Source of the DNA: Struthio camelus
Taxonomy: Eukaryota; Chordata; Aves; Struthioniformes; Struthionidae
Assembly: GCF_040807025.1 (NCBI RefSeq)
Contig: NC_090942.1
Span: 208,652,640-208,716,639, forward strand
Direction: 5' to 3'
DNA: 64,000 nucleotides
Positions 26,640 to 37,400 of the stretch are shown piece by piece. The stretch's first letter is position 1. Each line of letters opens with the position of its first letter. A model generated the notes under the pieces. It ran no database searches, was not told where the DNA came from, and saw only the letters and a list, made by a program, of their open reading frames with translations. A program made the translations under genes and the position numbers.

Positions 26640-26846
26640 ATTAAGGTATGTTGGGGGGGGGTTGATCATTTGAAGTAAATACTTTGCTGGATTTTTTTTC
26701 CTTTAATTTCACTGTTTTTGAGAAAATTGCAGTTTTGAAATAATTGTTCCACAGAAATGCAGTTCCTTACTTTTGTTACAGAAATTAGTGTATTAAGTGC
26801 ACCTGAGTAGAGTTACTGGGATTGTCTCACCTCTGTTGTACAGATG

Positions 26847-26852
26847 AATAAA
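26847..26852 (+). terminator. TMEM123: Alternative TMEM123 poly(A) signal AATAAA
   Basis: Canonical hexamer followed by T-rich and TTTTGGTTGG-like sequence, a plausible downstream element. It would extend the 3' UTR by about 200 bases relative to the hexamer at 26634. Confidence 0.4.
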
Positions 26853-26899
26853 ATGAAGTTTTTGCAGTTACTATATCAGTTTTGGTTGGATTTTTATTT

Positions 26900-28538
26900 T
26901 TTATAATTAATTCCCTCAAACACCAAGATGTTCACTGTCTACCCTTTTAAGCCATAACCATGGCATGTGTTATTCAATGCCTGTAATTTGAAACATATTT
27001 TGTAATTTTACCACTCTATTAAAGTAAAACTTAAGATGTCAGAGGCATTAATGCAAAGGTAAAGCATGACCTCCTTTAGGGTGTTTAGGTAGAACACAGT
27101 ACGCAATGACTGATACATCTTTCTTATATTTGGAATGCAAATACAAGGTTGTAAGTGAGAAACTCAGCCTGATCCATGAAACTGTTAGAATAGGATGAGT
27201 AAGACAGGGGTGGTATGATACAGTGAAAAGCTAAGTACATATTTAGGCCTCAGAGCTGAAAGTTCCTCTACAGAGGTAGACCTGAATTTAGGATTTTTGA
27301 GTCTAGGAATTTTAGACAAATATCAGAGGCAAATACAAGAAAAGGTCTTTGCCTCATTGCCTGAAATCTAGCACCATCCCAGGCAACTGTTACATAATCT
27401 CTTTTATTACATAGGAATCTCAGTATTTCCTCATGGAAGTCTTTTCCAGCTCTTCATCTCCCTGGTGAGTAGTAATTTAATTTTCATCATAACTTTTATC
27501 ATGTTTATACCCATTTTTATGCAGTAAATAATCTTGTTGCTTTAATAGGGCCTCCCCTTTTCTAGGCATACTTATGCTACAGAGTCCTTCAGCTGTTCCT
27601 TAACTAAGCAGGAGTTTGTTTATGCTGTTAAGATGGGCTTTATAGTTTCCTGCTTTGACTCTGTGGTGTTCTCCAGAGAATTTCACATATTTTTTCATCT
27701 TACTAATAGTGATGCCTGTGCAATGCAGTTCATACTTCAGGTTTTATTTAGACCCCCTCTGGTGACACATCATAGAACTGCACTTCTACTGTCAGGGTTA
27801 AAGTCTGTCCACGTTCAGTTGACAATTACAGCTCTTTCACATTTGACATACCCCATACATATTTGTAATCCTTACAATTCATATTAAAGTTGATCTCATT
27901 TTTTTATTGCTTCAGTCTTGGGAAGTCATCCAATAACTACAAATCATAGCACATTCATGAGATAAGCTTAGGTTACCTGTGGTAGTAATTAGAATATGAG
28001 GCAAGATCAGTCTCAAAACCAAATCTCAGAACTTCTGTATTCTACCTCCTTCCCACGTTGTGGGTTTTTCTTTTTTTTTTTGGTGCATACCTGTAACACT
28101 CCTTTAGCCTGTATTCAAATACAGAATCACAGCTTTCCCACTTAATTTTCTATGAGGCCATGTATCAAAGGCTCCAAAGCAGTCCAGAAAACCCATTACA
28201 CAACTGCACACACACCACCTACTCCCCCTCCCCCCCCCCAAACCCAAGATTGGAAATTCAGCATTTTTTCCAGGAAGTTTACTCCTGTCACAAAAATTCT
28301 GAAGCAATGTTACCAACAACCATGTTATAAATGGTTCAATAGAACAAGAGAACTGAATACCTTCTCTTTTTCACATACCTGAGGTGGGCCATTTTATGAA
28401 GTGTAATAAGAAAACTAAATTTGCAAGTTCAGGCCATCCATCACATGAAACAATACTGCACACCCCAGAAACATGATGCTACAGTTGCCTCAACACAACC
28501 TAAGGCAGATGAACACTGCCTTATGAACACAAGGGGGA
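26900..28538. other. Intergenic DNA downstream of TMEM123
   Basis: AT-rich sequence without gene-like frames. It contains a C-rich run near 28228-28240 (CCCCCTCCCCCCCCCC) and further weak AATAAA/ATTAAA hexamers, including ATTAAA near 27018. Confidence 0.45.
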
Positions 28539-28845
28539 GTGTCAAGAGGATGAGGCCAATCTCTTCTCAGTGGTGCCAAGTGACAGGACAAGAGGCAAGG
28601 GGCAGAAACTGAACCACAGGAAGTTCCACCTGAACCTGAGAAAAAACTTCTTCACTGTGAGGGTGACTGAGCACTGGAACAGGTTGCCCAGAGAGGTAGT
28701 GGAGTCTCCTTCCCTGGAGATATTCAAAACCCGCCTGGATGTGATCCTGGGCAACATGCTCTAGGTTGACCCTGCTTGAGCAGGGGGGTTGGACTAGATG
28801 ATCTCCAGAGGTCCCTTCCAACCTAAACTATTCTGTGATTCTGTA
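28539..28845 (+). mobile_element. CR1 LINE 3' fragment
   Basis: A 5'-truncated CR1 copy in plus orientation, about 300 bp. It begins within the end of ORF2 (frame reads [20 protein letters not shown], the CR1 ORF2 C-terminus) and ends with the 3' hallmark, two 8-bp units ATTCTGTG and ATTCTGTA at 28830-28845. Extreme 5' truncation is usual for CR1. Its 64-residue frame differs by one residue from that of the minus-strand copy near 32.6 kb. Confidence 0.93.
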
Positions 28846-31800
28846 ACACACTATAGTTTCACCTGCCTCATCTTTTTTGATGTCTTGGCAGGGTAGGCTG
28901 AAAGATAAAGAATCAAATTCTGAGAGCGTGGTGCTATAGAGTTACTAAACACTAACATTTTCAGTCACTACCAACAAGCAGTACAAAAGAAGTCAGTGGT
29001 TTTTTGTTTTGTTTTGTTTAATTGCACTAATGGGGTTCCTAGATATTTCAGACATGGCCATTCCTTTCCTCAAAGGAAAGCAGTACTGTCATTAGAACTG
29101 TCAGTCTAATCGCTCATGGATACTAGAATTGTATGCTGCGTTCAGTTTGAAGAGAGTTAGGCTTCTCAGTCAATGCTCAAAAGCAGACTGAGAAGAGAGA
29201 AATATGTGCATTCAGATAAAAAAGGACCAGGAAAAGGTAAAAATTATTATTGTAAAGCTTCTCAGCAATTGCATCACAAAAAACATACAGCTGCTGCTTG
29301 TGAAGGAGCTGTATCTTGCAGCATCTCAAGACCGGTATTAGAAACCACAGCTACTTTGGGCTAGATCCTTGGAGTGAAGCTGCCCATCTGGGCAAAGAAA
29401 TTGCTGATTTCCATGAGCAGAAACTATTGCCTTCTATCATCCAACAGCAAATCCAACTAATGCATTAAAGCGATAAAGATTCTTTCTCATAAGCCATACA
29501 AACTATCTGCCAGCTCAAGACAAGCAGCAGGCTTGGACATTTGAGAACTCAAGTTGATCAGCAGAGCTGCACAGGAAGCTGGGGAGGGGGGTTTTTTATT
29601 ACTGTTCTACTGGAAGATTGTTGTACAGCAGGTCACTGAAAGTTTAATCTGAGAATAAACTGTTCCCCTTGTTCCTGTATCAGCACTGCCAAAAGACACC
29701 ACTAAGCATTTTCTAAAGCCTTGACTCAACTTTTAAAGGCCGTGGACATGAAATGAAATGTGAACATGGTCAGTTAGTTCACAAAAGTAATAGTCATTTG
29801 ATCTTCCTCAAGCATTACTTAACACTACAGACAGTAGTGTTAACACAGACAGCCTTCTCTGTGGTCCAACATTAATGGATTGTCAAGGTTCTATCTGCAA
29901 TGCAGTTCAGACAACCGATTTCATGTATTGCAATAGCACTGAAGACCATAACTACTCAAATGTACAGCATTACAGAACAGCATAACCACAACTGGTTGAA
30001 GGGGCAGGGGGTGGAAAGCAGTAGCCTAGACTAGCCTTCCTACCAAAGCACTGTCAAGAAGTTTTTACCTGGTAGTTTCTAGGTAACGCTCTTCCACTTC
30101 CCAGAAAGTCATTCAGGTGCCTGACACAGGCACCTGGTGCCATTTTAAGTTCTCCAGGACATTCAAAACATTTGCCCCCCAAGCCTGACAGGTATGGCAC
30201 AGGTACTGTGAGATACCCTCAGACATCACAAATAACTCTGGACACCTATATTTAGGTACCTGAATCACTCTTTCAGTTTCTGCAACTATGTATATCCTGC
30301 TATCTGATCTATATATAGTTACTGCAATGTTTGAAGAAAATAAGTGGCCCCACATGGTCTAAATGAAAATGCAAAGCTTGGAACATCTTGTTTAAGGATA
30401 CCAAAAATGTAGCAGGACACAGGATTACTCCTCAGTTCCTCATTCAAAGCAAGGTTTACACGATAAGAAACATTTCAGAACTCCTGGTTACCCGGACTTC
30501 TGCAGCTTCCCCTGCAGATTCTCATCTTAATCTACAGAAAGTATACTTGGTTCTAATATTACTAATTTGTGTTTTTGAACATCAAATTTCAAGTCATGTA
30601 CCTTACTCCCTATTAAGTGTTCAAAGATTATGAAAGCTTTAAGTTGTTACACAGGACAAGAGAGCCTTTAGAAACACTTCAAAACAGGAAGAGTAAAGAG
30701 GTATCAATTAAAGTTGTTTAAAACAGCTTGCTGGGTTTGAAGCATTTACATTTTTAATAGAAAAAATTAAAGAGATAGTAGGTAAAGTTTCAAACAAAAG
30801 TGTCATTCAAAAGACTTACAGTAAGTTAATCTACAGCTGACGTCAAGAATCCTACTTATTACAAAATATGTAGGTTAAAGCATTAAGATAACTATGCTGT
30901 CAGCTAATGCACAGCACTAAACACAGAATTACAGAAATTATGGAAGAATGGATGAAGCTAAGAATCAGTATTACTGAATTCACATGAAAAAAATACTGAA
31001 GAGTAAACAAGATTAATTCCCCTCCCCCAAAACAGCAAAGCAAAACTACTTCAAAGCTATTACCTCCAGTTTTATTTTGAAAGGGATTTTAGTCCAGGAG
31101 GTACGGTGCAGAAATACAAGGCAAAGACACAGATAACTTGAATATGTGTGTTTTTTTCCCCTGGCACAATTGCCCTCACTAAATATAGCCATTTCGGTTA
31201 CTACTGATGGAAGCATCCAAAAATTGCTAACAAATCAGTGTCTCAATCACGTGATTAACTCAATAAGTGTTCTGGCCCTTTTTAGCTAGCCTTAAAGTCT
31301 GATTCAATTCTTTGACTGAAGTTATACTAGAAATAAAACATACTGTTAATTCCAAAGACAGTCTAAACTCCAAACCCTGCAGGCAGATTTCTCAGGATGG
31401 CAGGAGATTGAATTGGAGACAGCAGGAATAGGAGACTTGGAGGGTTCTTTTACAGACAGAGATGGGACTTAACAAATAAGTTACATTTCAGATGTACACC
31501 AGGAAAGATATACAGGTATCAAACATAACATCTATAACTATGAATGGAAATTTGTTTCCTAGAGAAAAAGCATTAGCTTCACTTAATATGGGCTCTAAAC
31601 TTAACACTCCAGCAACCATTACACAGGACAAGTCACTGCATCCAGTCAAGTTATACAGCCTGCACAAGTTCTCTCCAAAGTATACACTTAACCTTCATAC
31701 CTACAGGGTGCTTGGTATCTTCTTAGAGAAGTTAAGACCCATACAGGTAAGAACTACATTTGAAGTGATGAGAGCCAGTTACATACACAAAACTTGGAAA

Positions 31801-32470
31801 TGTCAGTAGCTTGAAGCCTTACAAATAATATATTCTCTAGTTGGAGGTGAAAGTGCCAAGACACCAAAATACCTGTTAAAAACATCTTATCCTTGACCAG
31901 TCTGAAGACTGAGTGGTCTCCACTTGAGTTAAGCATATGACTGAGAAAGACCGACTTCAGAGCTAGACAGGTTGAAAACACAGGTTCAAAACACTACAGG
32001 ATTTGACGCAGTTATCCTGGCAGTGGTGTTTTTTTTTTTTTAAACTGATGTGGAAATCCTATGGAAAAAAGTTATTCATGGATATTTCTACAGGTATCCA
32101 CTGTGCAAACCCAGGGACATGAAGGAAACAGTAAAGCAGGACTCAACCACTAGGAAGAGTCACTAGACTACCAGCTTGCAAAATAAACTAAGACTTCAAA
32201 GGGGCATATAAGATCTTACTATTTAACATGTACAATCATTGTAAAGTTTCAAATGCAGAAAAGTAGCTTTTACATTTTAATCCTGAGCATGAAGGCTTTA
32301 TTGCTGCATAGCTGCCCTCTGCCTTGTCCCTAAGGTCAGGAAAACCCATTGCCTGGCCAGGATTTCTATTCTCTAAAATAGAGGCAGAGGGGGAGTACCT
32401 AATATTATTGAACTTCTTATAAAAAGGAGTAAGAGTGAGGCCCCTACTTTGCCAAAGGGAATCACCAAGC
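28846..32470. other. Intergenic DNA between two CR1 copies
   Basis: AT-rich, with only short frames and no exon-like signals matching known proteins. It separates a plus-strand CR1 and a minus-strand CR1, so it is the spacer of a large inverted repeat. It may include the distal end of the BIRC2 3' UTR up to about 32.29 kb. Confidence 0.45.
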
Positions 32471-33545
32471 TCACAGAATCGTTGAGGTTGGAAGGGACCT
32501 CTGGAGATCATCTAGTCCAACCTCCCTGGTCAAGCAGGGTCGCCTAGAGCATGTTGCCCAGGATCACATCCAGACGGGTTTTGAATATCTCCAGGGAAGG
32601 AGACTCCACTACCTCTCTGGGCAACCTGTACCAATGCTCAGTCACCCTCACAGTGAAGAAGTTTTTTCTCAGGTTCAGGTGGAACTTCCTGTGGTTCAGT
32701 TTCTGCCCCTTGCCTCTTGTCCTGTCACTTGGCACCACGGAGAAGAGACTGGCCTCATCCTCTCAACATCCTATCTGAATGATACTCATCAATGAGTATC
32801 ATTCAGATACACATTGATGAGATCACCTCTCAAGTCTTCCCTTCTCCACCCTAAACAGGCCCAGCTCTCGCAATCTTTCTTCATACAAGAGATGCTCCAG
32901 TCCCCTAATCATCTTGGTAGCCCTCCACTACACTCTCTCCAGTAGCGCCATGTCTCTCTTGTACTGGGGAGCCCAGAACTGGACACAGTCCTCCAGGTGA
33001 GGCCTCCCCAGGGCTGAGGAGAGGGGCAGGATCACCTCCCTCCACCTGCTGGCAACACTCTGCCTCATGCAGCCCAGGAGACCATTGGCCTTCTTGGCCA
33101 CAAGGGCACGCTGCTGGCTCATGCTTCACTTGTCCACCAACACTCCCAGGTCCTTCTCTGCAGAGCTGCTTTCCAGCAGGTCAACCCCCAGCCTGCACTG
33201 GTGCCTGGGGTTATTCCTGCCTAGGTGCAGGACCTTGCACTTGCCTTTGTTGAACTTCAGGAGGTTCCTCTCCACCCAGCTCTCCAGCCTGTCCAGGTCC
33301 CTCTGAAGGGCAGCACAGCCCTCTGGTGTGTCAGCCAGTCCTCCCAGTTTAGTCTCATCAGCAAACTTGCCGAGGGTGCACTCTGTGCCTTCCTCCAGGT
33401 CATTGATGAATACATTGAACAAGACTGGACCCAGCACTGACCCCTGCGGAACCCTGCTAGCTACAGGCCTCCAACTTGACTCTGCACCACTGACCACAGC
33501 CCTCTGAGCTCGGCCATCTAGCCAGTTCTCAATCCACCAAGCTCC
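32471..33545 (-). mobile_element. CR1 LINE, 5'-truncated, with partial reverse transcriptase
   Basis: A CR1 copy in minus orientation, about 1.07 kb, with the 3' end at 32471 (CACAGAATC). The sense frame runs from about 33545 with [18 protein letters not shown], then the RT core [18 protein letters not shown] and the catalytic motif FADE in place of FADD. An in-frame TGA at 33126-33128 is followed by the continuing frame [14 protein letters not shown], and a TAG ends it at ERV. A 38-bp palindromic disruption lies at 32772-32809. Stops and the altered catalytic motif show it is dead. It lies in or next to the BIRC2 3' UTR, in the same orientation as BIRC2. Confidence 0.93.
32772..32809. repeat. 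38-bp near-perfect palindrome inside the CR1
   Basis: The 18-bp arms 32772-32789 and 32792-32809 are exact reverse complements separated by CA. Other CR1 copies have no such palindrome at this point, so it is a private change in this copy. Confidence 0.9.
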
Positions 33546-34299
33546 AAGAAGTCTACTTCCCTGTTCAAAATTAATAGAACATCTAAGCAGAATTAAAACA
33601 TAATTATGCTTGTCCTGTCAAAGTTAAAAATCTTATGCAAGGAAAACAGCATTTTCTAGTTGCTGTAGCCTAGAGAGAAAAGTTAAAGAACAACTGAGAA
33701 TAAACAAGCACTCACTTGGAAAGTAAAAATATTTTAATTGTCTCCATATAAACTATTATTAATACATACTACACAAAACTGCAGACATGACCAGGACTTA
33801 AAAAAGGTTGCTGTTCCTGCAACAGTTAACCTATCTTACCTCTCCCAACCCCACAAGAAAGCCAATAATGAACCAGAACAGTAGCTGAAGTTTACTATTA
33901 ATAAACAATCTCAGCTAAATTTCTTCACATTTATGTGGAGGAGAACTCATAAAATAGGTATACCAAGTTCCATTTTCAGATATGACCAGAAAATACTTTT
34001 TAATCAAACTGTCATAGAGGCATACTTATGGAACTGCTTTCCCTATTTAGGGAGAAAAGCTACTGAAAGCCTCACTTTAGTATTTAGTCAGTCTTTCATA
34101 CAAAAATCATATTTGGCAAGGAAGACCTAGTATATTCAATAATGACAATATAGCACAGTTGTGTACTAGTAAACTAAGTAGTTGATTAATCTTCAGTACC
34201 ACAGTTTTCCATTCTTAAGACATCAGTGACTAAAACTTTAGCACTTGGGACAACGGCAGGAACAAAGGTATTATTTCGCAAATGCAAGCTTCCCCTTCC
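33546..34299 (-). other. BIRC2: Probable 3' UTR of BIRC2
   Basis: AT-rich DNA follows the BIRC2 stop and shows no coding frame. A variant poly(A) hexamer (AATTAAA on the minus strand, 33733-33739) is followed by T-rich and GTGAGTGCTTG-type sequence. A canonical AATAAA on the minus strand near 32288-32294 lies beyond the CR1 insertion. The UTR may therefore end near 33.7 kb or run through the CR1 to about 32.3 kb; I cannot decide from sequence. Confidence 0.5.
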
Positions 34300-34493
34300 T
34301 TACGAAAGAAAAGTACGCACTGTACCCTTGATTGTCCCCCTGCAAATAGGGCATTTCCTAAGAGAAGGTGCACATTCTTTGCACACCACTAAGTGACCAC
34401 AAGGAATGAAAACAATGGAAACTTCTTTATCCATGCAAACTTTACATGTTCTTTCTTCTTGTAGTCTCCTTAATTGTTCTTCCATAGGTAAAC
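34300..34493 (-). CDS. BIRC2: BIRC2 final coding exon (RING E3 domain)
   Basis: The exon has 194 coding bases after the acceptor TTTTTACAG|. It encodes [20 protein letters not shown] through the RING and ends GTVRTFLS with TAA. All eight zinc ligands are present. The extreme C-terminus needed for RING dimerisation in cIAPs is intact. Confidence 0.96.
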
Positions 34494-37400
34494 CTGTAAA
34501 AAGTGATTTAACATTAAGAAACTTGAACACATGTGCATTTCTATTAGAAAGTGGTCAAATTCCATTCTAATGCCACACCTTACTTCCTAGCTGTATTCCA
34601 TAATTCTAGATTGCAGTGACAATAAGTACATTTTCCGGAGCTAGAGAAGTGGCATGCAAGGAACCACCTAGTCCTTACTTCTGTAAGGCAAGGAGGCACC
34701 TCAGGGATTGGAGGCCAGCTATAGTTCTTGAACTAAGGTTCTGTATTTCAGCATATACTGTACTTTTCTTGTTTGGCTATTAGAAGTACAGAGTACAGTC
34801 TGATTAGTAGAAGTCAGCTTGTATACTTTATTGCAGTCTATTAACATATTACGCTTCAAATACACTTATACTCCAAGAGCGAGAAAAGACTGGAGCAAAG
34901 TCAATCTGATGGCTGACAAGCTTTGCCCATCCAGCTGTTGGCCCAGCTAGATCTTAGGATTCCCACAGTTCACTTGGGAAAAGTGAAGATCTCCACAGAA
35001 TGCCTGAATGAGAGCTCATATCCAGGATAAAAATCTGAATGTACTTGAATTCAAGCTTCAGGAAGCTATACTTCCTTAGTGTCAAAGCACCTGCATATGG
35101 CACAGAACATACCTTATGGCAAACAAGTGCATGTGCAGACTTGCTTGCAAGTTTAACTTATACAGATAAGCTCAGCTTCCTAAAGCTAAAGTTAGGGATG
35201 GGGTAAAACAAAACTCTTTTCTTAATACAAGGAGGTTTTTGTTTGTTTGTTTTGTTAAAAAAGAATGTCGGCTATTGTCCCACAACACCCTTTGAGGTAA
35301 GAGAGGGGAATTTAAGATACCTGAAACATCTTCTGTGGGAACATACTTCACACTCTTCTCCACTAAAATAAGAGGAAAAGAACATTAGTCAATTGGCTAA
35401 TCTATATTCCAACAGAATCCAGTTTTTCATCTTTATGCTACCCTGACATGCTGATTAGACTTTTAAAAAAAAGTCAGTTTATCAAAAAGAGACATACCAA
35501 ATAAATCTTTGTATAGTAAAGGGTCACGGTCTCGTAGACAGTTTCTGAATATGCTGGCCGCTGCATTTCCTTTCACTAAGACCGTATCTATCAGCTCCCT
35601 TGCTTGCAACGGTGTCTGAGTCTTTTGCTTAATAACATCATGCTCAAGTTCACTTATCACTTTAGCAGATAGTAAACTCTCAAGGATTGGAAGTACACAT
35701 GTCAAACGTTGGAATAAAGCCATTCGATTTTTCCGGATTAAGGACAAGTCATCTGAAATGCAAAGCAGATTAGATGTTCATTAGGAATATAGTACTCCAA
35801 GCTGCATTTCTACTTAACAATAACTGACACATTAAGTTCTCCTTGAACTTTTCACTTACTACACATCATTAATAGGCCTCCATAGTTTTACTGGTATTTA
35901 CATGCAAGAATGAACTTAAACCACATAACAGTTTAGAAGCTAAAGTCCTTTCACCAATGAAAGCCTGTGTTCCCCCTCTCTAAATGAACTAGTGAGAGGA
36001 TCTTGTCCAACTTAACACAAGCAAGAGTTATGTTCTCTGCAGAACTATAAAAAAAAGAAGCTTCTGCATAACACCACAGCTAGCTTGCTGAAAATTATTA
36101 GATTAACTTCAGTCAGTGGCAGCCAAAAACATTGCTGAGATAGACAGATCAAGCTTACTTTAAGAAGAGTCCAAGAGAATTATGTGCAAGAAAAACCAGA
36201 GGTACAGCACAACTAAAAAAACTCCCTGAATTTTGTAGAGTCACACAAGAAAAATCATTCTTAAAGGTTTAATGGTCAAACATCTCCATTTCTGTGACAC
36301 AATACAAATGTAGGAAAGAAGCCATTTAATTCAATTTGTAATTGAGAAGTTTCATTACCACTTCACAGTCAAGAATTTGGGTTTTTAAGCATCAAAATAA
36401 GACACTTATATGGTCCTAAAACAATAGCAAATGTTAAAGATGCATCAAGTAATGAGTGTTAATCAGTTGATCTATATGGTTATGAGTTGGATAGAGAGAA
36501 GCTGACCTCTTGTCATCTTACAGAAGAAATGTGTGAAAGTTTATGGCCTCTTCCAGGAAGTGGTTACGTTGGTTCATCAATTGAAGCTCCATAAAAGGGG
36601 AGTAAGTTTGTTTAAAAAAAAAAAAAAAAAAAAAAGAGAGTGGTGTGCTAGGTAAAGTCTCTGTTCCATTTATTTTTGATACATGGCAATAAAGGCACCC
36701 AGACAAAAAAAGTGACTTTGTTTCTGTGGAGATAATCAGGTGGGTCTGAACACTTGGCACCTGTATGAACCATCCTTCTCAAAGGGAGCTGCTGGACTGA
36801 TCTAGTTCCATGCACATACCCAGGCAAAGCTTTTATAAAAGCTCATCCTAGCAAGAAGTATATTAAATCACTTGGTGAATAAGAAGAATTTTAAGAAGCC
36901 AAAAAGCAGAAGTATACAAGCCATTTCTGGTTTTATTCATGCCCTAAGCATACCGGATGCCACTTCTTCAGACTGCCTCTCTTTCTCCTCTTCCCTCTTC
37001 TCATCTTCAGCAGTGAGCAGATCAGACACAAGATCATTAACAGTCTTGTAGTTTTCTCCAGTGGCCAAGATTTTACTTTGCACTGTTTGCTTTATTAGCC
37101 TTCTACTAAATCCCATCTCCAAGGCAGCTTTAACCACAGGTGTGTTCATCATAATTGCATCTTCTGAATGACTTTCTCCAGGTTCAAAATGAATAACTAA
37201 TCAAAGAAAAGCAGTACTAAGTTAACAGAAACAAGAAACCACATACAACCCAGAAGTCAGACACATTCAACTTTACCTACATACACACACATAAATACAC
37301 TCGTTTTCTAATGCTAGGTATTGTGCAAGTTCAATGGTTAAACAGGCTTTTTTAGTACCTAGTTTTTAAAAGGAAACCAATGCAATCAAATGGAATCGAA

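Larger units (their letters stand above)
24879..26660 (+). other. TMEM123: Probable 3' UTR of TMEM123
   Basis: No gene-like frame follows the TAA. AATAAA hexamers occur at 26527-26532, 26634-26639 and 26847-26852. The second is followed by a GT/G-rich stretch and the third by a GT/T-rich stretch, both typical downstream elements. A UTR of about 1.75-2 kb is inferred; the exact cleavage site is not visible. The block contains a perfect 24-bp palindrome at 25207-25230. Confidence 0.6.

Noticed and set aside
33126-33497. A 123-codon reverse-transcriptase-like protein as a possible host gene
   Set aside because: It is the decayed ORF2 of a truncated CR1, with flanking stops in the same frame and an altered catalytic motif.
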